Source: Echinicola strongylocentroti (lineage in GTDB: Bacteria; Bacteroidota; Bacteroidia; Cytophagales; Cyclobacteriaceae). Taken from it: 64,000 nucleotides of DNA. Location of the stretch: assembly GCF_003260975.1 (NCBI RefSeq), contig NZ_CP030041.1, forward strand, positions 3,023,001-3,087,000. The letters are read 5' to 3'. The stretch's first letter is position 1. Every line of letters begins with the position of its first letter. The position numbers and the translations under genes were made by a program. The notes below the pieces were generated by a model, which was not told where the DNA came from, ran no database searches, and worked only from the letters and a program-made list of their open reading frames with translations. Of the stretch, positions 26,106-34,813 are shown piece after piece.

Positions 26106-26459
26106 ATGAATAATTATAAAGAATTGAATGTTTGGAAACGATCAATAAAACTGGCAGTTAAGATTTATAGCGTAACGATGGGGTTGCCAGTGGAAGAAAA
26201 ATTTGGTTTGATTTCGCAAATGCGGAGGTCTGCCGTTTCTATTCCATCGAATATTGCTGAAGGATCAGGCAGAAATACGGATAAGGAATTTTCTAGGTTT
26301 TTGAGTATTTCTTATGGTTCATTGTGTGAACTGGAAACTCAAATAATCATTTCAAATGAACTTGGTTTTATTAAGGGTGTTGATGCTGAATATTTTGCGA
26401 GAGAAATAGATGAGTTACAAAAAATGACTTTTTCATTGATCAACAAATTTTCAGCCTGA
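26106..26459 (+). CDS. Four-helix-bundle protein (TIGR02436/23S rRNA IVS-type), copy 2
   Basis: A 117-residue protein of the same family and exactly the same length as 24367-24720: YKELNVWKRS at the start and MRRSAVSIPSNIAEGSGRNT in the middle. It occupies the gap between the thiolase and acyl-CoA dehydrogenase genes. The two copies differ too much to be a recent duplication, so two separate insertions into one operon are likely. Flanking low-complexity GAG/CTC-rich strings form a loose inverted repeat. Confidence 0.93.
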   Translation: MNNYKELNVWKRSIKLAVKIYSVTMGLPVEEKFGLISQMRRSAVSIPSNIAEGSGRNTDKEFSRFLSISYGSLCELETQIIISNELGFIKGVDAEYFAREIDELQKMTFSLINKFSA

Positions 26460-26509
26460 TAGAGCTTTTTAATCTCATATCTCAATTCTCATATCTAAAA
26501 TCTAAAGAC

Positions 26510-28309
26510 ATGACAACAAAAAACAATACAATCAACGGTGGAGAGTTCCTTATTAGGGAGACGGATGCGAAGGACATTTTCATTCCTGCAGATTTCTCCG
26601 AGGAGCAGCGCATGATGGCGCAGGCGTGTCAGGATTTTATCGATACGGAGATTTTGCCGAAGGCGGAGGAAATCGATAGCATGAAAAATCCTGATTTGGT
26701 ACCGGGAATATTGAAAAAAGCCGGTGAACTGGGACTGCTGGGCATTTCTGTACCAGAAGAATTCCAAGGCTTGGGCATGAGTTTTAATACGTCCATGCTG
26801 ATTGCAGACATTATCGGTGCTGCGGGTTCTTTTTCGACTACCTATGGTGCACACACTGGGATCGGGACCTTGCCGATTTTGTTTTATGGTACCGAGGAGC
26901 AAAAGCAACAGTACCTACCAAAATTGGCCACTGGTGAATGGGCCGCATGCTACTGCCTCACCGAACCGGATGCCGGATCAGATGCCAATAGCGGCAAGGC
27001 CAAAGCCACGCTCACCGAAGATGGCAAACATTACTTGCTCAATGGTCAGAAGATGTGGATTTCCAATGGTGGCTTTGCCGATTTGTTTATTGTCTTTGCC
27101 AAGATCGAGGATGACAAGAACCTGACGGCTTTTATTGTGGAGAAGGATTTTGGAGGGATTACCATGAACGAAGAGGAAAAGAAGATGGGCATCAAAGGTT
27201 CATCTACCCGGCAGGTGTTTTTTAATGATTGCAAGGTGCCAATAGCAAACATGCTTTCCGATCGCCAAAACGGGTTTAAGATCGCTGTCAATATTCTCAA
27301 TATCGGTCGTGTGAAGCTAGGAGCTGGCGTGCTGGGAGGCTGCAGGCAGGTGATCAAAAATGCCTTGGGCTATTCCGCGGAGCGTAAGCAATTTGGCGTA
27401 AGCATCAATACTTTTGGGGCCATGAAGTCCAAATTGGCCGAAATGGCGGTGAAGACGTATGTCAGCGAATCCCTTTGTTATCGTCTTGGTCAAGACATCG
27501 AAGACCGAATAGATGCACTTATCGCAGAAGGAATGGAGGTCAACCAAGCCAAGCTAAAAGGCGTGGAGCAGTTTGCGATGGAATGTGCCATTGCGAAGAT
27601 TCATGGATCAGAGGTGCTGGATTATGTGGTGGATCAAGGAGTGCAGATCTATGGCGGCATGGGCTATTCCGCAGATGCGCCGATGGAGCGCGCTTATCGG
27701 GATGCACGGATATCACGCATCTATGAAGGAACCAATGAAATCAACCGCATGCTCATGATCGGGATGCTGCTAAAACGGGCGATGAAAGGAGAAATCAACC
27801 TTTTTGAGCCTGCCAAGGCGGTGGCGGGTGAGCTTACGGCCGTTCCATCTTTTGACACGGTGGACACCTCGCAGCTTTTTGCAGGGGAAAAAGAGCTGCT
27901 GAAGAAGCTGAAGAAGGTGTTCCTGATGATTGGCGGAAAGGCAGCGATGGCCTTCGGTCCAAAAATCGAAGAGGAGCAAGAGGTAATGATGAACTTGGCC
28001 GATATCATGATCGAAATCTATGCGGCAGAATCTGCTTTGCTACGCACCGAAAAACTGGCGGGACTTCAGGGAGAGGAGGCCTGTAAGCAACAAGTAGCCA
28101 TGGTCCAAGTGTACCTTTCTGAAGCAGTGGATATCATCCAAGCAGCGGGCAAAGAGGCGATCGCTTCGTTCACCTCAGGAGATGAGCAGAAAGTGATGCT
28201 GATGGGCCTAAAGCGCTTCACCAAGGCAGATCCTGTAAACACCAAAGCCCTAAGAAGACAAATCGCCGATCACATGATCGAGAAAGGGAAGTATCCGTAC
28301 TTCGATTAA
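26510..28309 (+). CDS. fadE: Acyl-CoA dehydrogenase with C-terminal extension
   Basis: A 599-residue flavoprotein that makes the first double bond in beta-oxidation. The family blocks are CYCLTEPDAGSDA, NGQKMWISNGGFAD and the C-terminal QIYGGMGYSADAPMERAYRDARI with YEGTNEI, which includes the base glutamate region. The extra ~190 residues after the core resemble the VLCAD-like C-terminal domain used with long-chain substrates. It is the last gene of the MarR-fadN-fadA cluster and is followed by a very stable hairpin. Confidence 0.93.
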   Translation: MTTKNNTINGGEFLIRETDAKDIFIPADFSEEQRMMAQACQDFIDTEILPKAEEIDSMKNPDLVPGILKKAGELGLLGISVPEEFQGLGMSFNTSMLIADIIGAAGSFSTTYGAHTGIGTLPILFYGTEEQKQQYLPKLATGEWAACYCLTEPDAGSDANSGKAKATLTEDGKHYLLNGQKMWISNGGFADLFIVFAKIEDDKNLTAFIVEKDFGGITMNEEEKKMGIKGSSTRQVFFNDCKVPIANMLSDRQNGFKIAVNILNIGRVKLGAGVLGGCRQVIKNALGYSAERKQFGVSINTFGAMKSKLAEMAVKTYVSESLCYRLGQDIEDRIDALIAEGMEVNQAKLKGVEQFAMECAIAKIHGSEVLDYVVDQGVQIYGGMGYSADAPMERAYRDARISRIYEGTNEINRMLMIGMLLKRAMKGEINLFEPAKAVAGELTAVPSFDTVDTSQLFAGEKELLKKLKKVFLMIGGKAAMAFGPKIEEEQEVMMNLADIMIEIYAAESALLRTEKLAGLQGEEACKQQVAMVQVYLSEAVDIIQAAGKEAIASFTSGDEQKVMLMGLKRFTKADPVNTKALRRQIADHMIEKGKYPYFD

Positions 28310-28318
28310 AGTACCAGT

Positions 28319-28371
28319 CCACAAGTGCCCTCCCGCCCAGATCAACTCTCTCGGCGGGAGGGCACTTGTGG
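28319..28371. terminator. Long perfect hairpin after the acyl-CoA dehydrogenase gene
   Basis: A perfect 19-bp stem, CCACAAGTGCCCTCCCGCC (28319-28337) and its reverse complement (28353-28371), with a 15-base loop, nine bases after the stop codon. There is no T tract, so it may be a 3'-end stabiliser or a non-canonical terminator. Confidence 0.7.
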
Positions 28372-28380
28372 TATATCAGT

Positions 28381-28482
28381 CGTACCTACGGCACTTGCGG
28401 ATTTTGAGGTGGTTTTTATGACCCACGGATAAATCCATGGGTTACTGTATAGTTCGTGCCGCTGGCACTTGATGTAATTGCT
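28381..28482. repeat. CGTACCTACGGCACTTG repeat, copy 1
   Basis: About 102 bases, from CGTACCTACGGCACTTGCGG through CCACGGATAAATCCATGGGT to GTGCCGCTGGCACTTGATG. It matches 28835-28939 in the same orientation with a few mismatches. Both contain the palindromic CCACGGATAAATCCATGG. Confidence 0.85.
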
Positions 28483-28666
28483 AGGGACGGAATCCATTAC
28501 CTACGGAACGGTTTTGTTAATGACGTACGATACTGGAGTCCAAAGTTTTTAGTAGTCTTTAACCAATTTTTCCTTGGCGGTGGATTTATATGAGCAGTAG
28601 GGTTTAGCTTTCAGTAGGTAAGTTACTTCTTATCTTATAACCTGAGCTCGACTTATTTTACATATT

Positions 28667-28795
28667 AAAACCGTCATAGCGAACCCTTTTTAGGAGGATG
28701 TGGGTTGGAAAAGGGTGTGGCAATCCCCAAATACTGAGACTGCCACGGCTTCCACCACTCAAATCTTCCTCTAAGCCTCGCAGTGACGGTTTTAT
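28667..28795. repeat. Dispersed element with AAAACCGTCA inverted ends
   Basis: Left end AAAACCGTCATAGCG and right end CGCAGTGACGGTTTT. The right half (CCTCGCAGTGACGG) is the reverse complement of the CCGTCACTGCGAGG repeat common in Bacteroidota genomes; part of it recurs at 61898-61914. Confidence 0.7.
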
Positions 28796-28834
28796 AATCG
28801 AACTGAGGTTTATAGCATTTGTCAGAACATGGAT

Positions 28835-28939
28835 CGTACCTACGGCACTTGCGGGATTTTGAGGTGATTTTTATGCACCCACGGATAAATCCATGGGTTA
28901 CTGTATAGTTCGTGCCGCTGGCACTTGAGGTAGTTGCTG
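28835..28939. repeat. CGTACCTACGGCACTTG repeat, copy 2
   Basis: Second copy of 28381-28482. A short inverted fragment, CAAGTGCCGTAGGTACG, lies at 29096-29112. Confidence 0.85.
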
Positions 28940-29177
28940 ATGACCAGATTTAATATCCATAGAACGGTTTTGTTATGAACTTTCAGTTGTGGAGGCGAAT
29001 TTTCTAATGTCCGTTATCTAATCCGCCCTTGGCGGAGGATGATATAGAAGCAGCAGGTTTTAGCCTGCTGATGAGGTTAAGAACCAGCATTGCACCAAGT
29101 GCCGTAGGTACGGATCATATCTTTGGCGCCAACATCAAATTGGCTTATGAAAAATGTAATTTTCATCAAAATACCGC

Positions 29178-29235
29178 TGTTCGGTATTTGTAATCCCGAA
29201 CCAAGAATAATGGGGATTGCAAATCCCCATCTAAC
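29178..29235. repeat. Type V element fragment
   Basis: Only the double-hairpin core of type V is left: CTGTTCGGTATTTGTAATCC, CCGAAC and GGGGATTGCAAATCCCC. The terminal repeats are missing. Confidence 0.6.
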
Positions 29236-29246
29236 ATAAGCTAGCG

Positions 29247-31547
29247 TTATTCCCTCTCCACATACGTTCTGAAATACCCGCATTCCTCGATCACCTCTTG
29301 GTAATATTGGGTGTCTGAGTATTCGTTGTGTAATTTTTGGAAACCTTCCCAGGCGATAAAATCTACATCGTCATCCTCTTCGGACCATTCGTTGGCGTAT
29401 TTGCTGTAGTTCTTTTCGTAGTAGTAGGCATTTCTTTCACACTTTGCCATCATGTACGTGCATTTGGCTTTCTGTTCACGGGTGGTGGCCGCATCGAACG
29501 CTTTTTGGTAATACATGTAGGCTTTTGAGCAATCGGTGATCATGCGGCGCTGGGTGGGGCTGAAACCATACGGACTGTAGGAATAACCTACAATATCGGA
29601 TTGATATGCCCGCACATTGCCAAAGTGCGTGATATTATAAAAGGCATTACCCAGCAAAAGGCTGTTCTGATAGACTTCTTCCTGCTTGGCCAGTTTTTCC
29701 TGCATCAACTTTACCGTTTTCAGGAATTTGCCCATGGGATAGCTCTTCCCCAGAGCATGTTCAGCATCGTGATTATCCCAAATATGGGCATTGAACGGGT
29801 TGGCAGGGAACAGCTTTCCAAACTTCTGTTGTTCATAAATCTGCAAGGCTTCATCGATGCGATTGGCAAAGAGCGCCTTGATGGTTTCATAATAATAGAC
29901 GTCATTTAGCGTGATCGGATAGAGCTTTTCACCAATTTGTTCTATTCCTGTATGGGTATCGGAGAGGAGAAATTGCTTCAGTTTTTCCGTATTCTTCGCT
30001 TGGTCAAAAAAGATGGACTGGTTATCATACCCATAAAAATACCCTGCATAACTGTTCGAAAACAATTCACTCATAAGCCTATTTTCCCCTTTGGCAAAGA
30101 GCATCGAAAGGTATTTTTTACTCCAAGATTGGGCATTTTCATAGCGGAAGACATCGCTATTGGGATATTTTTGACCTGGCAGCTCGAAATAAAGCCAGTT
30201 TAGCTCAGCTACCAAGGCATCCAACTGATCTGCAACGGGGTTTTCCAGCATGTTGAGCTGGTTGATCAGCCGTAATAGGCGCAATTGGTTTTGGGCCAGC
30301 TGCGTCTTGGGCAAATGATCTTCGGCTTTCTCAAAAGCTCTTTCAGCGTCGTCAAATCGATCATTTAACGTCAGCAAATACCCATGGGAAATGTTCCAGA
30401 GAAAGGGGTTCTTCGTCTTCCCTGATTGGGCAATGTCGGCCACCAAATCCAGTGCACCGCTGTTAAGTTCTTCGTGTTGCTGTTTTTTATACTCATCAAA
30501 ATCCGCGTAACCGCGATAGCTTTCCGTCTTGTAGTTGGGGTCTTTGATATAGCGTTCTTGGTGATTGATCAGCCTGGTGAGCAGGAAGTTGAGGTGGGAA
30601 CTCGTAGGGTCCAATGCAAAAATATGGCGGATCGCTTCTGCTTCATTGGTATAATAGCCCTGCAGCGCCCAAAGCGTGGTTTTTTCCGCTGGGGATTTGG
30701 CGAGCGGTAGCGTTTCCTGTGCAAAAACCACTGAATCCTGCGGATGGTAACTGAAGATCGCTACCTTTTGGAGGGAAGCGCATTCATTAAACACTTGGGC
30801 ATAATACAGGTTGGATTGGCTGAAGGCCTTTTGGCGGTAATAGACGCCTGCCTTGTAGGCCAATGCCCTGTAATATAGGGTGTTTTTGGGCATGGACGCA
30901 GCGGTTTTGTCGAAGAAGGCAATCACTTTTTCTTGGTCAGAAGCACTGTAGAAATAGGCTTTCATCACCTGAAACCAATATCGCTGTTTCAAAAACTCAT
31001 CCGTAGCATTTTCATATTGCTTTTGGAGTTGCTGAAATAATTCTCCATCTGTCAATGGGTGGGTTTCCTTAGGTTCCCAGTAGCTATACCCGCTATTGAG
31101 TGAGGCCGTTTCTACCTGCTTGGCCAATGTCAAAAAAGTAAGAAAATCCTTAGTTTTTTGACTTGTTAGGTCGATTGATTTTATCCAAGAAGGTAAACCA
31201 GAAGGCGTGGTACGTTCAGCATGATTGAGGTCACTGATAAGTGTAGCATCTGCCTGCAGCAACAAGGAATCTACTGCAAAATCGGGAACTGATGAGTCCA
31301 GATACTCCGACCAATCTTTGACGATTTTATCGTTAAATCGACCATTATGTGCATTGTCCATACCATCATAAAAGAAGAAATTTTCTTCCAGTAGCAATGG
31401 TTCGTAGCTTTTGTCCACGTAGATTTCGGGGGTAAAATTGGAGGCAAGGATGTCATAATAGCCACCGCAGGCTTTCACCACCAAATAAGTCAACAGCAAA
31501 CTGCCGCTAAAAAGCAGCCCTAACTTGGGCAAAGATATCTTTTTCAT
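29247..31547 (-). CDS. Large hypothetical helical-repeat protein
   Basis: A 766-residue protein with one N-terminal hydrophobic segment (LGLLFSGSLLLTYLVVKACGG), probably a signal anchor or lipoprotein signal (Cys27). The rest is rich in helical repeats resembling TPR or Sel1 units (ERAFEKAEDHLPKTQLAQNQ; SKAYMYYQKAFDAATTREQKAKCTYMMAKCERNAYY). No catalytic motif seen. A scaffold or surface-binding role is plausible from the architecture. Its ATG lies inside the 3' end of the next upstream gene (41-base overlap), so the two form an operon. Confidence 0.8.
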   Translation of the reverse strand: MKKISLPKLGLLFSGSLLLTYLVVKACGGYYDILASNFTPEIYVDKSYEPLLLEENFFFYDGMDNAHNGRFNDKIVKDWSEYLDSSVPDFAVDSLLLQADATLISDLNHAERTTPSGLPSWIKSIDLTSQKTKDFLTFLTLAKQVETASLNSGYSYWEPKETHPLTDGELFQQLQKQYENATDEFLKQRYWFQVMKAYFYSASDQEKVIAFFDKTAASMPKNTLYYRALAYKAGVYYRQKAFSQSNLYYAQVFNECASLQKVAIFSYHPQDSVVFAQETLPLAKSPAEKTTLWALQGYYTNEAEAIRHIFALDPTSSHLNFLLTRLINHQERYIKDPNYKTESYRGYADFDEYKKQQHEELNSGALDLVADIAQSGKTKNPFLWNISHGYLLTLNDRFDDAERAFEKAEDHLPKTQLAQNQLRLLRLINQLNMLENPVADQLDALVAELNWLYFELPGQKYPNSDVFRYENAQSWSKKYLSMLFAKGENRLMSELFSNSYAGYFYGYDNQSIFFDQAKNTEKLKQFLLSDTHTGIEQIGEKLYPITLNDVYYYETIKALFANRIDEALQIYEQQKFGKLFPANPFNAHIWDNHDAEHALGKSYPMGKFLKTVKLMQEKLAKQEEVYQNSLLLGNAFYNITHFGNVRAYQSDIVGYSYSPYGFSPTQRRMITDCSKAYMYYQKAFDAATTREQKAKCTYMMAKCERNAYYYEKNYSKYANEWSEEDDDVDFIAWEGFQKLHNEYSDTQYYQEVIEECGYFRTYVERE

Positions 31548-32505
31548 AGTTTCTTAAGTTCAGTGAGTCAAGGTCATAAAAAATAATTTCGTCCACCTTC
31601 ATATAATTCCCCAGATCCTCGGCCATCTCCAGTAATTGCCCTTGGGATACGGCTTCGATTTTCAGTACATCACCTTTCCGGTAATAGGTTCCATTGCGCA
31701 GCATGTCTTTTTTTACTTCAAAGAAATTGGGCTTGAGGGCAGCAAAGCCAGCATCCATTGTTAGTGCTGAGGCGGTCACTTTTGGCCTAAGTCCCACGAC
31801 CTGGCCATTTCGGAGATGGATTCCCCAACCAAATATCGGCATTGCCACCTTCAGGGGCAAAGGATAATCCCCCAAAGTATAGGTATAAAGATCAGCGATG
31901 GTCTTATCATAGATGGAGCTGGCGTTGCTGGCATTGATTTCTCCCATATTGTAATACATCAGCACGCCATAGTCCACCTTTGGAACTTTGGTCTTTTGGG
32001 CGTATTTGATTTGGTGGAGGCGGATGGTGGCAGACAGGGTTTTATCCGTGATCTTGCCCAATTCGTCGATAAAGGCCATAAAATGGTCACGGCTCTTTAG
32101 GCTCCAATCGCAGTCAACCTGGATCTCCTGATAGGAAAGCTGGCTGTTGGCTGATAATGAATTGACATAGCTACTGATCTTTTTTGCCAGTTCGGCCACA
32201 TCCAAATTAGAAGATAGCATCACTTCATTTTTGATATACACGACCGGAACGATTTCCAATGTATCGGGAAAATGGCCGAGGTTCACTTCACTGACAGGAT
32301 ACGGCAGGCCATCGGCACTTAGCGCCACATCAAAATACCTCACATAGAGTTTCTTGACCTGATTGGCCTTGATGGTGTTGGCTTCTGTGTGATTTAAATT
32401 AAAGGCTGTTTTCCAATAGTAAAAGGAGACAGCAGGCGGTTTGGTCTGCTGGCAAGCACCCAAGCAGGCCATAAACATAACCAGTATAAAAATGCGTGTT
32501 TTCAT
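31507..32505 (-). CDS. Hypothetical lipoprotein, TIM-barrel-like
   Basis: A 332-residue lipoprotein: signal MKTRIFILVMFMACLGAC, cysteine 18. The mature part (VSFYYWKTAFNLNHTE; KKLYVRYFDVAL; EIQVDCDWSLKSRDHFMAFIDEL; DYGVLMYYNMGEI; KVAMPIFGWGIHL) has the beta-alpha rhythm of glycoside-hydrolase-like TIM barrels, but no family-defining active site is recognised. It is upstream of, and overlaps by 41 bases, the 766-residue protein gene; the pair may form one membrane-associated complex (inference). Confidence 0.78.
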   Translation of the reverse strand: MKTRIFILVMFMACLGACQQTKPPAVSFYYWKTAFNLNHTEANTIKANQVKKLYVRYFDVALSADGLPYPVSEVNLGHFPDTLEIVPVVYIKNEVMLSSNLDVAELAKKISSYVNSLSANSQLSYQEIQVDCDWSLKSRDHFMAFIDELGKITDKTLSATIRLHQIKYAQKTKVPKVDYGVLMYYNMGEINASNASSIYDKTIADLYTYTLGDYPLPLKVAMPIFGWGIHLRNGQVVGLRPKVTASALTMDAGFAALKPNFFEVKKDMLRNGTYYRKGDVLKIEAVSQGQLLEMAEDLGNYMKVDEIIFYDLDSLNLRNYEKDIFAQVRAAF

Positions 32506-32611
32506 AGCTAAAAAGGGTATGAACCATTCATCCTACCAAGTACAAAGTAACTATAATATGACGAAGAAGCCTGATTTAATTTTGACAAATAGAAACCCGT
32601 TCTTGATTGAA

Positions 32612-32777
32612 TCCGGATTATGCGTTAGGAATCGTAGTGAGAGCTGAAATTGCAAGAAAATCAGTTAGTTTGGAGGCATTAGCGTAGCACCGCTACGGTT
32701 ATGCCGAAAACTAAAGTGAAACGGCTGATTTTGAAGCAGTTTAAGTTCGCAACAGATAGGCTAATGCATATTCCGGG
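32612..32777. mobile_element. Type M MITE-like element
   Basis: A 166-bp copy from TCCGGATTATGCGTTAGG to CTAATGCATATTCCGGG, same orientation as 18246-18411 and nearly identical in the interior. Flanks (TTGAA, TTTAT) do not give a clean target duplication. Confidence 0.85.
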
Positions 32778-32791
32778 TTTATTAAATAGGT

Positions 32792-32893
32792 GCTCACAGA
32801 AACCACAAAAATCTCAGAAAAGCTTTATCTTATTCTGGGTGTTCTGTGCGTTCCGTGAGAAATAAAATCTACTGGTAAGAAAGCATATAATAA
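32792..32893. repeat. CTCAC...GTGAG dispersed repeat, solo copy
   Basis: About 102 bases matching the inner part of the GIY-YIG cassette's direct repeats: CTCACAGAAACCAC, ATTCTGGGTGTTCTGTGCGT, TCCGTGAGAAATAAAATC and ACTGGTAAGAAAGC. Confidence 0.85.
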
Positions 32894-33416
32894 GAAATGA
32901 GTCTCCGGAATCATACACGTAGCCAAACTTAATTGATATTGATAAATTGTTTTCCCGTTCTTTTCCATTGATGAAAAGAACCAAAAATCTAGTCCAGTGG
33001 TGAGATCTTTAAATTGGGTAGAACATGCTTTCCTATGAGGGCAATAGGGTACCCAATTTAATTTAAGAAAAATGCTCCGGCCTGAAAATGAATGGATCTC
33101 GCTGTTCCACGACGCGAGCTAATTCATTTTTTTAACGGCCTGCTCATTTTTCTTAAACCGGTCTCACCAAGGGACCTCCTTAACCTTCGAAATCATATTA
33201 TGTAATTGTTCCACTACGTGCAAAATCACGGATAGTCATTTAATAAAAAAGGATAAAGTTCATCAAAACAATCAACGTTCCGCGACAAGAATCAAACATA
33301 AAAAAGAACTCCTTGCACGAAAAAGGGGAAATGCCCTTAACTAAACGGTATTGCACTCGGTTTATGGGCTAGTGCTATGCGCTATAATCAACTTTATTTT
33401 CTAACTTTATTCACCT

Positions 33417-34082
33417 ATGGAAAAGTCATTTACCGAAGAAGAACTCAAGGCCATTGCTTCCCAGCTGAGCCACCCAAAAGGGGAGATGGGCATCGATGTG
33501 GCCGCAACCATGCATGAGTCGAACATTTCCATGACTGAAAAGGCCATTGAGCTGCTTCATTTGGAAAGTGGTGACAGGGTGCTGGAGCTGGGACATGGGA
33601 GTGCAATGCATGTGAGCCAGCTTTTGGAGGAGCAGGAAAACCTGCATTATACCGGTCTGGAAGTTTCAGAACTCATGCACCTTGAAGCCAAGAAGCATAA
33701 CGCCCGGTGGGTTGATAGGGGAAAAACGGCTTTTCACTTGTATGATGGAGAGAGTGCTCCGTTTGAGTCGGGTATTTTCGATAAGATTTTTACGGTCAAT
33801 ACCATTTATTTTTGGAAAGATCCTGTGAAGACGGCAAAGGAATTGGAGAGGCTATTGGCTGATGAGGGGAGTTTGGTGATTGCTTTTGCGCAGAAGCAGT
33901 TTATGGAAAACCTGCCTTTTGCCCAGTATGGTTTTACCTTTTACGATGACGAAGATGTCATGGAGCTGATGGGAAAGGTTGGCCTGGTGCCTTTGGAACA
34001 ATCCGATGTGACCGAAACCGTCAAGAGCAAAGCCATGGAAGAGGTGCAGCGGGAATTTACCGTGATGCGTTTTTCTCGATAG
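33417..34082 (+). CDS. Class I SAM-dependent methyltransferase
   Basis: A 221-residue methyltransferase. Motif I is VLELGHGSAM (54-63), motif II GLEVSELM, and IFTVNTIYFWKDPVKTAKEL is the post-motif of Methyltransf_11-type enzymes. The N-terminal segment GEMGIDVAATMHESNISMTEKAIELL is shared with small-molecule methyltransferases of this group. The substrate cannot be told. Encoded alone between repeat regions. Confidence 0.85.
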   Translation: MEKSFTEEELKAIASQLSHPKGEMGIDVAATMHESNISMTEKAIELLHLESGDRVLELGHGSAMHVSQLLEEQENLHYTGLEVSELMHLEAKKHNARWVDRGKTAFHLYDGESAPFESGIFDKIFTVNTIYFWKDPVKTAKELERLLADEGSLVIAFAQKQFMENLPFAQYGFTFYDDEDVMELMGKVGLVPLEQSDVTETVKSKAMEEVQREFTVMRFSR

Positions 34083-34133
34083 GATTTCTTGTAGTACGAG
34101 TACTGAGCTTTTTGTTTTTTTTATGAGCACCCA

Positions 34134-34349
34134 ATGAAATTAGACCACTTGGTAACCCCCACTTCTGACCGTTCGCGCATTGAATTGATCGATGTTTTAG
34201 GCTTCAGTATTTCAGGTATGGTCCGCTGGAGTGGTTGTGGAGAGTGCTGAGTTACGGAAAATGGATGAGGATAAAACGTTAGCTGATATGCTTTCTTACA
34301 AAATAGGAAAAGCTGCTCTAACGCACTCTAGAGAGAAAAAATGGCCTTG
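34134..34349 (+). pseudogene. Possible degraded gene remnant (DUF418-like start)
   Basis: The ATG at 34134 opens a 38-codon frame with RSRIELIDVLGFSISGM, reminiscent of the start of DUF418 membrane proteins (RIELIDVLRGFALFGI) with a deletion; it stops at 34250. A second frame then reads VVVESAELRKMDEDKTLADM to a stop near 34349. Neither is a plausible gene by itself. The link to DUF418 rests on a short match. Confidence 0.3.
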
Positions 34350-34353
34350 ACAA

Positions 34354-34611
34354 TTAACTTATAAGTCCGATAATCATTATCACCATTATTACCAAAAGCA
34401 CTACGATCTTTAGGACCAAAAACCCTTTCCATTCGAATAAACTACGCACGCGGCTTTTATGGAGGACTTCATCCTTGGTGAGTTGAGGGGCATTTTGGTC
34501 ATGCTCGATGAGTGTATGGTCATTGCCATATACATCTTTGTAAAGTTCCAGTGTTTTTCTGGGCTTGCGCTTGTAGTCCTCTTTGCGCATCCCAAACCCC
34601 ATATATCCCAT
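34354..34611 (-). CDS. Small hypothetical protein with C-terminal membrane anchor
   Basis: An 85-residue protein with a basic soluble N-terminal half (MGYMGFGMRKEDYKRKPRKTLELYKDVYGNDH) and one C-terminal membrane helix (FLVLKIVVLLVIMVIMIIGL). No family recognised; the coding pattern and clear tail anchor make it likely to be real. Confidence 0.6.
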   Translation of the reverse strand: MGYMGFGMRKEDYKRKPRKTLELYKDVYGNDHTLIEHDQNAPQLTKDEVLHKSRVRSLFEWKGFLVLKIVVLLVIMVIMIIGLIS

Positions 34612-34664
34612 GTCCGTTCATTTAATTGGTTAAAAAAAGTACCTACCTCACGATCTTAGCGGAC

Positions 34665-34768
34665 AGAATTGTCAGCAGTACTCCGCTATGGTGATATCGA
34701 AAACAGCCTGATTTTGTCCGCCGCGGCGGATCAGACCGCAATAGATAGGCTAATGCCTATTCCGGGTT
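34665..34768. repeat. Type M element, right half
   Basis: Contains TTGTCCGCCGCGGCGGATCA and ends GATAGGCTAATGCCTATTCC followed by GGGTT, as in the half copies at 44940 and 55435. The left terminal repeat is not recognisable. Confidence 0.65.
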
Positions 34769-34813
34769 ACACCTAAGGCTATGGAATATACAAAAAATAA
34801 ATGGTAGTTGGAC

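Larger units (their letters stand above)
28310..29246. other. Repeat-filled intergenic region
   Basis: A 937-base gap holding a strong hairpin (28319-28371), a direct pair of about 104-bp repeats (28381-28482 and 28835-28939), an element with AAAACCGTCA inverted ends (28667-28795), a small hairpin CAGCAGG/CCTGCTG (29051-29070), and a type V fragment (29178-29235). No credible gene. Confidence 0.75.
32506..33416. other. Repeat-filled intergenic region
   Basis: A 911-base gap: a type M element (32612-32777), a CTCAC...GTGAG repeat (32792-32893), then about 32950-33352 a degenerate cluster related to the modules at 44.8 and 55.3 kb (AATGAATGGATCTCGCTGTT at 33087) that ends in a right-end motif TAACTAAACGGTATT at 33338-33352. 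No gene seen. Confidence 0.7.

Noticed and set aside
24367..26459. Diversity-generating retroelement suggested by Avd-like four-helix bundles
   Set aside because: No reverse transcriptase, template repeat or variable repeat is present; the proteins fit the general TIGR02436 family.
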